Source of the DNA: an uncultured Pseudomonadota bacterium
GTDB taxonomy: Bacteria; Pseudomonadota; Gammaproteobacteria; Ga0077536
Direction of reading: 5' to 3'
NCBI GenBank assembly: GCA_902597385.1
Contig: CACJXQ010000011.1
Span: 1-55,097 of the forward strand
Length of the DNA: 55,097 nucleotides
Under the pieces are notes generated by a model. It saw only the letters and a program-made list of their open reading frames with translations. It made no database searches and was not told the DNA's origin. Below are positions 1 to 8,203 of the stretch, one piece after another. Position 1 is the first letter of the stretch, and each line of letters starts with the position of its first letter. Position numbers and translations under genes: made by a program.

Positions 1-91
1 AGGATCGTAACCAGGCCACCCTAAGAGGGATAGCGGAAATTAGTGCGCGTCAACCATAGCATTTAAAATCTATTTTTGAAGGAAATATTTG

Positions 92-448
92 ATGGCCCAT
101 CAAACACGAGGAAAATTAACAGAAATCTTCGATATAAAAAAAATCAACGAAAGATTTCAAAAAAGAGACATCATTCTAGAAGTAGCAGAAAATCCGGCCT
201 ACCCACAATTTGTCACCTTTCAACTTTCCGGCGATCGATGTGGCCTAGTTGACTCCTTTAATATTGGGGACGAATTGAAAATATCGTTTAACTTAAGGGG
301 TAATAAATGGTCTAGCCCCGATGGTACTACAAAATATTTTAACAGCCTGGATATTTGGAAAATAGAGATCCCTGTCGAGGAACTAGGCTCTGAAGATAAG
401 ACAAGCTCGAATTTGGGTGTTGGCGACGGCGAGGATCCACCGTTTTAA
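92..448 (+). CDS. DUF3127 OB-fold-like protein with SSB-type C-terminal tip
   Basis: 118 aa. The pattern fits DUF3127: a KRDIILE strand, a YPQFVTFQL strand, a GDELKISFNLRG segment, and KYFNSL before a Trp-Lys. The family looks like a small OB-fold, single-strand-DNA-binding type protein. The last six residues, GEDPPF, resemble the acidic Pro-Phe tip that bacterial SSB uses to recruit repair and replication partners; that function is inferred. I chose the ATG at 92 over a TTG at 89 because AAGGA at 79-83 sits 8 bases upstream. A weak promoter-like pair is TTAGTG (40-45) and TAAAAT (64-69). Bases 1-91 hold nothing else I recognise. The partner proteins and DNA target are unknown. Confidence 0.75.
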   Translation: MAHQTRGKLTEIFDIKKINERFQKRDIILEVAENPAYPQFVTFQLSGDRCGLVDSFNIGDELKISFNLRGNKWSSPDGTTKYFNSLDIWKIEIPVEELGSEDKTSSNLGVGDGEDPPF

Positions 449-468
449 ATTAAGACCAAGCCTCAAAC

Positions 469-1365
469 CTATGCTACGTGCGCATTTGCATATTTGGCGA
501 TATCATTTATTGCCTCTTTTCCCTTTTCCAGTATTGGAGCAAAAAGATGCCACACATGCACCACATCATCCCATACTTGCAATTCCGTAGTGACTGCTGC
601 GCTTTCAAGCTTTTTTCGCAAACGAAGCGAATCATCAAGCAACACTTCTGTTCCTCCCACTTGTACTAGTATCGGGCACAATCCATGGAAATTTGCGTAA
701 AGTGGGGAGGCTAGAGGAGTAGTTGGCAAAGCTCCTCCTAAATACATTGAACCAAACTCAGAAAGAGCCTCCCTCTTAACGATTGGATCAAAGGGTGCGC
801 AGGATAATACAGACTCTCCAGTCATTGCCAAATCGGTCCATGGCGAAATTAATACCCCACAAGCTGGCATTTCCAAACCTTCCTCACGAAAATTCACAAG
901 CGAAGCAAGTGCCAAGCCGCCACCAGCTGAATCCCCTGCTATTGCGATTTTTTTTGCACTTTTCCCAGCCGCAAGAATCTGCCCGTATACACTTAGAACC
1001 TCATTCAGCGCTATGGGAAAAGGTGCCTCTGGCGCCAAGCTATAATCAATGGAATACACACTTCCTTCAAAAGCTAAACACAAGTGCTCCAACAGAGGGC
1101 GATGCGACCGACTCGAACCCATCACATAGCCTCCTCCGTGCAAATAAACCATCAGTTTTTGAGATGAATGAGCTTGCTCTGGAAAAAAATGACAAACATT
1201 GACCCCGCCCACTACAGTTTTTTCAGAGGAAATACCGGATAGGCTTGGCGCTTTATCGCCCATGTTATCTACAGAATCCCTTAAACGGTCAATGGAAACC
1301 CCCTCAACCATTAAAGGATTAAGCCTTAACATATTTATAAGTGTTCGCAACTGCTTATCTTGCAA
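469..1365 (-). CDS. alpha/beta hydrolase, hormone-sensitive-lipase-type esterase
   Basis: 298 aa soluble esterase/lipase of the HSL (family IV) group. It has the oxyanion HGGG at residues 76-79, the nucleophile elbow GDSAG at 144-148 (Ser146), an acidic stretch ExLLDD at 240-245 and a likely catalytic His270. It probably hydrolyses short-chain carboxylic esters; the substrate is unknown. The longest frame begins with TTG behind a weak GAAG; an ATG at residue 12 is the alternative start. It is transcribed leftward, divergently from the neighbouring transporter. A second enzyme of the same family lies at 49292-50218, so the genome has at least two. Given the nearby Baeyer-Villiger monooxygenase, hydrolysis of ester products is a plausible but unproven job. 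Confidence 0.85.
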   Translation of the reverse strand: MQDKQLRTLINMLRLNPLMVEGVSIDRLRDSVDNMGDKAPSLSGISSEKTVVGGVNVCHFFPEQAHSSQKLMVYLHGGGYVMGSSRSHRPLLEHLCLAFEGSVYSIDYSLAPEAPFPIALNEVLSVYGQILAAGKSAKKIAIAGDSAGGGLALASLVNFREEGLEMPACGVLISPWTDLAMTGESVLSCAPFDPIVKREALSEFGSMYLGGALPTTPLASPLYANFHGLCPILVQVGGTEVLLDDSLRLRKKLESAAVTTELQVWDDVVHVWHLFAPILEKGKEAINDIAKYANAHVA

Positions 1366-1498
1366 ATATCTTCTACTTTATTTTTCTTTGGCTTCGGGTT
1401 ATTTTAACCAAGCTCTCCCATTGTTTGAAAGAATATTAATTAAACCCAGTGATTACGCCCCTATCTAGAGAACACCACAAAATAATATCTGTTGAACG

Positions 1499-2914
1499 AT
1501 GACGACCTCTAATCCCAAAAATAATGTTGCAAGCGCAAGGCTTTTTTATGGTATTGGTGCAATCGCATTCGGAGTAAAAAGTAACGGTCTTAATTATCTT
1601 TTGCTATATTTTTATAGCCAAGTTCTAGGCTTGCCAGCGCAGTGGGTGTCCTTTGGTATTTTTGTCGCCTTAATACTGGACGCTATCTCTGATCCTTTGA
1701 TCGGCTATATCTCAGATAACTGCCGATCAAGATGGGGACGAAGACATCCGTTCATGTATTGGTTTGGAATACCCGCTGCAGCCGCCTACTATTTCCTGTG
1801 GACTCCGCCAGATTTACCTCCGGAACATTTGTTTATTTACTTTATCTCTTTGACCATTTTAGCTAGGACTTTGATGACGCTATATGAAATACCCTCAGTT
1901 GCAATTGGGCCAGAGCTTACCTTGGACTATGATGAAAGGACCAAGTTTGCAGCTGCACGATATTTTTTTGGTTGGTGGGGTGGTCTATCTATGGCCTTGC
2001 TCGTTTATTTCGTTTTTCTTCCAGAAGCTAAGGGGGGTATGGAAAATGTGGAGGGCTGGTCAGACTATGGGCTTGCGGCTTCATTAATTATAATTCTATC
2101 AATATATATTTGCGCCTTAGGGCTTCACCGTCATATCCCGAAGCTAACACTCAGAGAGTCAAAAACTCCCTCATTAACTGAATCTGTAAGAGAAATTCGG
2201 CAAGCTTTATCTAATCGACAATTTGTTGCCTTGTTCACCTCTGCTTCTTTTTTCTCTATGGCCGCTGGTATCTCATTGAGCCTCAGCGTTTACTATGCTC
2301 GTCACTTTTGGCAGCTTACCACTGAACAGCTTGGATTCCTCCAACTCCCCCTGTTCGCGTCTGCTTTAGCGGGCCTCTTAATAGCCCCAATGATCTCGAA
2401 GCGACTTGGAAAAAAATCCGCAGCTATCATAACTACTTTATTTTGGGTTACTGTGGCTCCGATGCCTATTTTTCTCCGACTAGCGGGTGTTTTCCCGGAA
2501 AATAGTAGCAGCCTACTACTCCCATTACTTATGTTTTTTGCATTCCTAGAAACCTCCCTAGCGATAATGTCGGGAATTTTCTTTGCCGCCATGTTTGCCG
2601 ATCTGGTCGAAGAGAATCAAATCAATACTAAAAGACGATCGGAAGGGTTATATTATTCCGCTAGCAGTTTCACCCAAAAAGCATTAAATAGCTTAGGCGT
2701 TCTAGCTGCGGGACAAATGCTCGCTTTAGTTCAGTTCCCTGAAGGCGCTAAGCCGGGGGATGTACCAATGGAAACCATGAATCATCTGGCTTACGTAACG
2801 ATCGGGTCTCTAGGAATTATTCTTATTGGCGCGATATCTTCGCTATTTTTTTACAACATCTCAAAAGCGTCTCATGACGCCAATCTTAAAAATCTGAAAA
2901 ACGATACGCAATGA
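1499..2914 (+). CDS. MFS transporter, glycoside-pentoside-hexuronide:cation symporter (GPH) type
   Basis: 471 aa inner-membrane protein with about twelve hydrophobic segments. The loop after the second helix reads SDNCRSRWGRRHP, the GPH-family signature, with a preceding DAISDPLIGY stretch typical of the group. Family members import sugars or other small organic molecules with Na+ or H+. In marine bacteria many GPH-type genes sit in catabolic clusters with no sugar genes nearby, as here, so the substrate may not be a sugar. No clear Shine-Dalgarno sequence precedes the ATG. It is followed by a strong inverted repeat (2952-2981) separating it from the convergent LLM gene. Confidence 0.85.
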   Translation: MTTSNPKNNVASARLFYGIGAIAFGVKSNGLNYLLLYFYSQVLGLPAQWVSFGIFVALILDAISDPLIGYISDNCRSRWGRRHPFMYWFGIPAAAAYYFLWTPPDLPPEHLFIYFISLTILARTLMTLYEIPSVAIGPELTLDYDERTKFAAARYFFGWWGGLSMALLVYFVFLPEAKGGMENVEGWSDYGLAASLIIILSIYICALGLHRHIPKLTLRESKTPSLTESVREIRQALSNRQFVALFTSASFFSMAAGISLSLSVYYARHFWQLTTEQLGFLQLPLFASALAGLLIAPMISKRLGKKSAAIITTLFWVTVAPMPIFLRLAGVFPENSSSLLLPLLMFFAFLETSLAIMSGIFFAAMFADLVEENQINTKRRSEGLYYSASSFTQKALNSLGVLAAGQMLALVQFPEGAKPGDVPMETMNHLAYVTIGSLGIILIGAISSLFFYNISKASHDANLKNLKNDTQ

Positions 2915-2951
2915 CCATACTTAGATTGTTGAGCAAAATTTCCGAGTGAGT

Positions 2952-2981
2952 GACCGCCGCTATCCAAGCATAACGGCGGTC
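2952..2981. terminator. bidirectional hairpin between convergent genes
   Basis: Perfect 8-bp GC-rich arms, GACCGCCG at 2952-2959 and CGGCGGTC at 2974-2981, with a 14-base loop; a flanking TGAG/TCA pair can lengthen the stem with one bulge. It lies between the transporter (+, ends 2914) and the LLM gene (-, ends 3007). There is no long T-run on either side, so it may be a weak intrinsic terminator or an mRNA 3'-end stabiliser for both genes. Confidence 0.65.
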
Positions 2982-3006
2982 TCATTTGATAGCCTATAAC
3001 TAGACG

Positions 3007-3855
3007 CTACATCATAGAAGCATATTGATCCAAAACGGGTAAGACCACATCAGCACCTTCGGCTGGCAATGGCAATATAGCCCTAGTACAACCCATATCA
3101 GGTAGCGCCTTGAGCTGGTCGCTATTTTCTGGGGGCATCGCAAAAAACATACTAATTGCTAAGCTTTCCGGGTCTCTCCCTACTTGTTTACAGGCATCAC
3201 TGATGTGCACCATGCCGCCCTCAAAATCATAGAGCCCGCCTAACGGCATCCATCCATCACAGAATTCTGCGACATGAGCCGCGGTTTTTGGACCTGCAGC
3301 ACCTCCCATCATGATAGGAGGGTGAGGCCTTTGAGTTGGTTTTGGCCAAGCCCAGCTTTTTTCAAACTCTATGTTGCCTCCGCTGTAACTAGCTTCATCT
3401 TGAGTCCACAACTCTTTCATCAATAAAATGTTATCCCTCAAAATACCTCTTCTTTTCTTATAGTCCAGTCCGTGATTACGCATCTCTTCTACGCACCATC
3501 CATATCCAATACCAAATTCTAAACGGCCACCAGATAACATATCCAAGCTAGCCACTTCCTTTGCAAGCCAAATGGGATCTCTTTGAGCAACCAATGTGAT
3601 TCCTGTCCCTAATCGTAATTTTTTAGTGACAGCAGCAGCAGCGGCTAAAGCAACGAACTGATCATGGGTTCTCCAATACATCTCAGGCAGAGGTCCAAGA
3701 TTCGGATTTCCTCCCCAAGGTGTTTCCCGACTGGTTGGTATATGACTGTGTTCAGGGAACCAGAGCGATTCAAATCCTCGATCCTCGCACTCCTTGGCCA
3801 AATCCATGGGTTGGATTGCCTTATCTGTTGGAAAAATTATTACTCCTATATCCAC
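3007..3855 (-). CDS. LLM-class (luciferase-like) oxidoreductase, F420-type subgroup
   Basis: 282 aa. It opens with DIGVIIFPTD and continues with ESLWFPEHSHIP, LRLGTGITLVAQRDP and GRLEFGIGYGW, the strands of the bacterial-luciferase-like TIM barrel in the TIGR03619-type F420-dependent subgroup. The cofactor may be F420 or FMN; none of the window's genes decides this. The start is GTG at 3853-3855, fixed by a strong AGGAGG (3865-3870) 9 bases upstream. It is the last gene of a leftward trio with the HHDH-like SDR and the MaoC-like protein, suggesting one catabolic unit. Such enzymes oxidise alcohols or insert oxygen next to carbonyls; the substrate is unknown. Confidence 0.85.
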   Translation of the reverse strand: MDIGVIIFPTDKAIQPMDLAKECEDRGFESLWFPEHSHIPTSRETPWGGNPNLGPLPEMYWRTHDQFVALAAAAAVTKKLRLGTGITLVAQRDPIWLAKEVASLDMLSGGRLEFGIGYGWCVEEMRNHGLDYKKRRGILRDNILLMKELWTQDEASYSGGNIEFEKSWAWPKPTQRPHPPIMMGGAAGPKTAAHVAEFCDGWMPLGGLYDFEGGMVHISDACKQVGRDPESLAISMFFAMPPENSDQLKALPDMGCTRAILPLPAEGADVVLPVLDQYASMM

Positions 3856-3899
3856 TTTATTACACCTCCTATTATTTATCTATCACTTAAAAATTCTCA

Positions 3900-4580
3900 C
3901 TATTGTGCCCATCCACCGGAAAAAGGAATGCCTTGCCCCGCAAAAAAGCCGCTTTCTTCGCTTGCCAAAAATAGCGCAAAAAGGGCGTCCTCTCGCTTAG
4001 TACCCAGTCTACCGGCTGGCACCTGGCGCTTTAGAGACTGTACAAAAGATTCTTTCTTCAAAAGGTCTTCAGGGTAATAGTCCTCACTCTCAACATAATT
4101 CTGAGCTATAAGATTGATTTGTATATTTTGCGCCGCGACCTCTACTCCAACGGATTGCACGTAACCTAGTTGAGCAGCCCGAGCGGCACTATAGGCCGCC
4201 AAAGTTTTCATTCCTCTTTTGGCGCTTGCGCTACCATACACAACTATCTTCCCTCTCTTTCTCTTTATCATTTGCGGCAAAACAGCACGAGTCAATCTAT
4301 GTAACGGATATACCATCACTTCAAACGGTAACTCTAATTGTTCATCGGATAAATCCGTTACTTGGATTCCCGAAAAACTCGGAGAGGCAAAATTACCGAT
4401 CAATACATCAACATCGCCAGTCTCTTTAATAAGAGCCTCGCAGGCCCCACGCTCTCTTAAGTCTCTGTTGTCCGGAAAAACAAAAGCCCCTTCTTCTTCA
4501 AACAGTGACACTGTCTCTGGCCCCATAAAACTTTCCGCTTGGGTCACTACAACCCGTTTTCCTTTCAATCTATTTCCCAC
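3900..4580 (-). CDS. halohydrin dehalogenase-like SDR (Ser-Tyr-Arg triad)
   Basis: 226 aa SDR-fold protein lacking the usual features of an NAD(P) dehydrogenase. The N-terminal dinucleotide glycine motif is absent and replaced by T13-x4-F18-x-G20. The active site reads Ser117-x12-Tyr130-x3-Arg134, with Arg in place of the SDR Lys. These two patterns are the published fingerprint of halohydrin dehalogenases (HheA-G). The spacing equals that of HheC (Ser132/Tyr145/Arg149), and NYVESEDYYP and RLGTKRED also recall HheC. The family interconverts vicinal halohydrins and epoxides and opens epoxides with small anions. Start is GTG with GAGGGG four bases upstream. It lies between the LLM and MaoC-like genes on the same strand. 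The dehalogenase role is inferred. Confidence 0.8.
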   Translation of the reverse strand: MGNRLKGKRVVVTQAESFMGPETVSLFEEEGAFVFPDNRDLRERGACEALIKETGDVDVLIGNFASPSFSGIQVTDLSDEQLELPFEVMVYPLHRLTRAVLPQMIKRKRGKIVVYGSASAKRGMKTLAAYSAARAAQLGYVQSVGVEVAAQNIQINLIAQNYVESEDYYPEDLLKKESFVQSLKRQVPAGRLGTKREDALFALFLASEESGFFAGQGIPFSGGWAQ

Positions 4581-4647
4581 AATTCCCCTCTTTTTAGCGC
4601 TTAATTCAGTAAACAGGAACTCATAAGTTACTATTTTATACGTTTAT

Positions 4648-5133
4648 TTACTCTTCTTGCTCCCACCAGCTTCTGTACGCTTTGTCCGGTAACATCACCC
4701 GAGACTTAGCTCCGCTTATCTGGTCACCTTTGGCATCTGTGATGGTAATCTTGAATTCTGCCATTTCTCTTCGCATCCGCATCACTTCCAGAGATATTAA
4801 AAGCTCATCCCCAGGACGAATGGGTTTCCTAACCCTATCAGGCTCGAAAGTAAGCCCGAGACTACCGTCACCGGGAAAATAACTACCGAAAAGACCGGCT
4901 ATTGCTATTTGCAATAGCCCTCCGGGGACCACTATATCATCGATGTCAGGGAACCTTACCCTGGCGGCCTCTAAGCAGCTGTGTATGGAATTTTGATCAT
5001 CTGCTAGCCGGCAATACGTCTCCACATCTTCGTGGCTAAAAGAAATCTTTTTCTCATACTTCATACCAACTTCTATCATAGAAGCGGTGAGACAATCATT
5101 GGCTCGCATATAGTTCCCCGTGCAAGAATTCAT
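4648..5133 (-). CDS. MaoC-like hotdog-fold protein (possible enoyl-CoA hydratase)
   Basis: 161 aa in the longest frame. The recognisable MaoC/hydratase-2 domain begins near residue 20 (IEVGMKYEKKISF). The catalytic loop reads LADDQNSIH (44-51): Asp46 and His51 of the family DxNPxH motif are kept, but the preceding Gly and the Pro are changed. VVPGGLLQIAIAGLF and the IRPGDELLISLEV strand follow as in MaoC proteins. Start is uncertain: ATG at 5109 has a GGGGA upstream and would give a 153-aa protein of more usual length. It is the first gene of the leftward trio. Hydration of a 2-enoyl-CoA is likely but the changed loop leaves doubt. Confidence 0.75.
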   Translation of the reverse strand: MNSCTGNYMRANDCLTASMIEVGMKYEKKISFSHEDVETYCRLADDQNSIHSCLEAARVRFPDIDDIVVPGGLLQIAIAGLFGSYFPGDGSLGLTFEPDRVRKPIRPGDELLISLEVMRMRREMAEFKITITDAKGDQISGAKSRVMLPDKAYRSWWEQEE

Positions 5134-5284
5134 CTCGAAGGCTAAGTTTAACCCGAAAGTAGAAAGTTCGCCTCAACTTAGGCACTTAATTATTGAAAGA
5201 TTCTTGCTTAATACTCTGGCCTAGGGGTATGGGAATCCGTAGCGAGATTGGCGAAAAGCCAAAAAAGCGGAAAAAAACAGAGAG

Positions 5285-5313
5285 TTGAGCTATCGGTAAG
5301 GTGCTTCTATAAT
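5285..5313 (+). promoter_or_regulatory. sigma-70-type promoter for the P450-amidase-BVMO-hyu set
   Basis: TTGAGC (5285-5290), a 17-base spacer and a perfect TATAAT (5308-5313). Transcription would start near 5320, leaving a leader of about 54 bases before the P450 ATG at 5374. It is the only good match in the 240-base gap between the divergent MaoC-like and P450 genes and faces the rightward operon. Confidence 0.65.
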
Positions 5314-5373
5314 TTTCATCGTGTAATACAATCTATCTGACAAAAATTTGCCCCCTCAATCAATGGTTTGGAA

Positions 5374-6594
5374 ATGCTAGCAAATAAAAAATATCGAGAT
5401 CTTTCAGACAATAACACCTTTGCGGGCGGATTCCCCCATGAATATTTCATATGGTTGAGAAAAGAAAACCCGGTATTTTGGCATGAGGCTACTGACAAAA
5501 CACCAGACGGTGAAGGTTTTTGGGTAGTCTCCAGATATAAAGATATTATCAAAATAGCGACGAATCCAGAGGTTTTTTCTTCTGATCGCGGCGGAATTCG
5601 AGAAGGAGGGGGAACCGCGATTAAGGATGAGGCCACTGCCGGAAAAGTTTTAAATCAAACAGATGCCCCCCACCATCGTCGGCTTAGAACACTGGTCAAC
5701 AAAGGTTTTACCGTCAAAGCTGTTCAAAAACTTCATCACGCCCTTAATACAATAGCAGAGAACTTAGTCAACTCTCTAGAAATAGGCCAAAGCATTGATT
5801 TTGTTCAAAAGATCTCCCAAGAAATCCCGACGCAGGCAATTTGCCTAGTGTTAGGAGTACCCACGAAAGACAGATTGCAACTATGTGATTGGGTGAACAA
5901 AGGAATCGAAACTCAGTCCGAATCTATCATAGCGTCTGAGTATGCAAATAAAATTCGAAAATACGGGCAAAAACTTGTACAGATGAAAAGAGAAATGCCG
6001 ACTGACGATATTTTTTCCTCGATCACCCACGCTAAACTCGATGAGGATGGGACAACGTTATCTGACTATGAATTGAGATCTTTCTTTTCTCTCTTATTCC
6101 CAGCTGGAGTCGAAACTACCACTCGTTCCGTAAGCGGTGGCATGCTCGCCTTTATTCAAAATCCCAGGCAATGGAACCTAGCCTGTGCTCAATCAGGGTT
6201 TACTAAAAGTATGGTTGAGGAAATTGTGCGTTGGACGACCCCATCGTGCTACAAAAGAAGAACAGCATCGTGCGATACAGAAATAGGAGGTAAACTAGTT
6301 CAAGCTGGCCAGAAGATAACATTTTGGGAAATGTCTGCTAACAGAGATGAACGTCAGTTTGATAAGCCCTTTATCTTTGACATCTTTCGCGACCCCAACA
6401 AACACTTGGGTTTTGGAGCCGGATCGCATTTTTGCTTGGGCGCTTCTCTAGCCAGACTCGAACTTAAAATAATTTTTGAAAAATTAACATCCCGAAAGAT
6501 CAGGTTTACACTAGATGGTGAACCAGAGTGGGTACCAAATAATAGACTAGTTGGCCTCAAGACTCTGCCAGTGAAAGTTGAGGCAGCAAAGTAG
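5374..6594 (+). CDS. cytochrome P450
   Basis: 406 aa soluble class I bacterial P450. Visible are the I-helix oxygen-activation motif AGVET (244-248), the K-helix ExxR in VEEIVRW, and the heme loop FGAGSHFCLG with the thiolate ligand Cys354. It needs a ferredoxin and a reductase, neither of which is in the window. The architecture resembles the CYP groups that hydroxylate terpenoids, steroids or fatty acids; I cannot assign the CYP family. I took ATG 5374; a TTG at 5368 adds two residues, and neither has a good Shine-Dalgarno. It heads a rightward run (amidase, BVMO, hyuA, hyuA, hyuB) behind a good promoter, so it probably makes the first oxidation in that route. Confidence 0.93.
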   Translation: MLANKKYRDLSDNNTFAGGFPHEYFIWLRKENPVFWHEATDKTPDGEGFWVVSRYKDIIKIATNPEVFSSDRGGIREGGGTAIKDEATAGKVLNQTDAPHHRRLRTLVNKGFTVKAVQKLHHALNTIAENLVNSLEIGQSIDFVQKISQEIPTQAICLVLGVPTKDRLQLCDWVNKGIETQSESIIASEYANKIRKYGQKLVQMKREMPTDDIFSSITHAKLDEDGTTLSDYELRSFFSLLFPAGVETTTRSVSGGMLAFIQNPRQWNLACAQSGFTKSMVEEIVRWTTPSCYKRRTASCDTEIGGKLVQAGQKITFWEMSANRDERQFDKPFIFDIFRDPNKHLGFGAGSHFCLGASLARLELKIIFEKLTSRKIRFTLDGEPEWVPNNRLVGLKTLPVKVEAAK

Positions 6595-6685
6595 ACGCTA
6601 GTTTATTCCTCTAAAAACATGAAAATTCTAGAATTAGCCGAGCCCACTGTAATTTTGAAATAGCCTTCATTTCCAGGAGAACAAC

Positions 6686-8128
6686 ATGTCGAACTTAATG
6701 CAATTAAGTGTTTTGGAACAGGCAAAGCTTGTAAAAAACCGAGAAATCTCCCCGATCGAATTGGTCAAAGAGTCGATTCGACAGATCGAACAGATTAATC
6801 CGAAGATCAATGCGGTTGTTACCCCAATGTTCGATTTCGCTAGGGAACAAGCAAAAAAAATAGAAAAAAACAGCGATTGTTTAGGTGTCCCGATCCTCTT
6901 AAAAGATGTTCTGGCAGAAATAAAAGATTGGCCGATAAGTGAAGGTTCTAAATTTCTTGAAGGTTATCGATCTGACCAAACCAGTGAATTGGTAAGTAGA
7001 TATTTGAGGGCAGGATTAATTCCGATGGGAAGAACAAACTCCCCAGAATTCGCCTCGATGCCAACGACCGAACCACAACTTTATGGCCCCACTAAAAATC
7101 CGTGGAACATTGAATACTCCTCTGGCGGCTCTTCTGGGGGGTCCGCAGCAGCTGTAGCCTCTGGCATGGTAGCAGTTGCACATGCAAATGATGGCGGAGG
7201 TTCGATTAGAATTCCAGCTGCTTCATGCGGGCTTGTAGGGCTCAAGCCCACTAGAGGAAGGAACCCGATGGGGCCTCAATATGGAGATATAGGAGGTGCA
7301 GGAATTCTTTGCGAGCATGTAGTAACCAGAACTGTAGCCGATAATGCCTTATTGTTAGATATAAGTTCAGGACCAGATGCCGGATGCCCTTATTCACCGC
7401 AACCTCACAAATCTTATCTGTTAAATGCGACTCACCCTTCTGACAAAAAATATAAAATAGCGGTCTCAACGGACACCCTCTCACCTACAGAAGTAGACGA
7501 AGAATGTAAACTTGCTGTTCAAAAAACTGCTGAGGTTCTAGAGAATCTTGGACACACAATTTCTATAGATTCTCCGAGCGTAGATGCCTCTGAATTTAGT
7601 AATTTTTTTACTACCGTCTGGATCTCGATGGTGGGTTGGATGATAGATGACTGGTCGCACAAACTTAAGTTAGAACCTCAAGCTAAATTTTTTGAGACTC
7701 ATACCTGGAAAATGTATCAAGCACAGTCCAATCTTAATCCTGCGCAATTTTTAATGGCAGTTCACAAGATGCAAGCTTTCAGCAGAAAGATTGCACCTTT
7801 TTTTGACGATTATGACGTATTGCTTACTCCTACCAGCACTCGAGCAAAGTGCCCTCTAGGATACTTTGACTTTAATCCTGAAAAACCTCGTCAGGCAACG
7901 ACACGAATGGAGGACATCCCAAAATTTACGGCAATAGCTAACGTAACGGGGCAACCAGCGATTTCCTTGCCAATGCATTGGACAAAAGACGGCTTTCCGG
8001 TGGGAATTCAAATATTGGGAAAATATGGGGATGAAGCAACTCTTTATCAGCTATCCTCACAATTGGAGTCCGCCACACCTTGGAAAGCACACTACCAAAG
8101 AATTCAAGATAAATATGCGAAATCTTAA
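6686..8128 (+). CDS. amidase, amidase-signature family
   Basis: 480 aa. The Ser-cisSer-Lys triad is complete: Lys73 in VPILLKDV, cis-Ser149 in GGSSGGS, and nucleophile Ser173 in GGGSIRIPAA, with the family's 24-residue distance between the two serines. The C-terminal NVTGQPAISLP is also typical. It hydrolyses an amide or aryl/acyl ester to an acid; substrate range in this family is very wide. AGGAGA at 6675-6680 supports the ATG. It lies 91 bases after the P450 and 75 before the BVMO, in the same direction. GatA is unlikely, since no gatC or gatB is near and the gene is embedded in a catabolic run. Confidence 0.92.
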   Translation: MSNLMQLSVLEQAKLVKNREISPIELVKESIRQIEQINPKINAVVTPMFDFAREQAKKIEKNSDCLGVPILLKDVLAEIKDWPISEGSKFLEGYRSDQTSELVSRYLRAGLIPMGRTNSPEFASMPTTEPQLYGPTKNPWNIEYSSGGSSGGSAAAVASGMVAVAHANDGGGSIRIPAASCGLVGLKPTRGRNPMGPQYGDIGGAGILCEHVVTRTVADNALLLDISSGPDAGCPYSPQPHKSYLLNATHPSDKKYKIAVSTDTLSPTEVDEECKLAVQKTAEVLENLGHTISIDSPSVDASEFSNFFTTVWISMVGWMIDDWSHKLKLEPQAKFFETHTWKMYQAQSNLNPAQFLMAVHKMQAFSRKIAPFFDDYDVLLTPTSTRAKCPLGYFDFNPEKPRQATTRMEDIPKFTAIANVTGQPAISLPMHWTKDGFPVGIQILGKYGDEATLYQLSSQLESATPWKAHYQRIQDKYAKS

Positions 8129-8203
8129 GTATTTACATCTAGTCGAAAAAGGAAAGTTTGTCTAGAATAGATCTTATACAAATAAAATTATTGGAGATTA
8201 GAG

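Noticed and set aside
783..1202. 139-codon frame antisense to the first esterase
   Set aside because: Covers the catalytic motifs of the esterase in the opposite strand and has no recognisable features.
5248..5262. TTGGC-GAAAA-GCCAA hairpin in the MaoC/P450 gap
   Set aside because: Only five pairs, upstream of the P450 promoter, with A-rich rather than T-rich flanks in the plus direction; probably chance.
6686..8128. Amidase as GatA of the Glu-tRNA(Gln) amidotransferase
   Set aside because: No gatB or gatC is adjacent and the gene lies in a catabolic operon.
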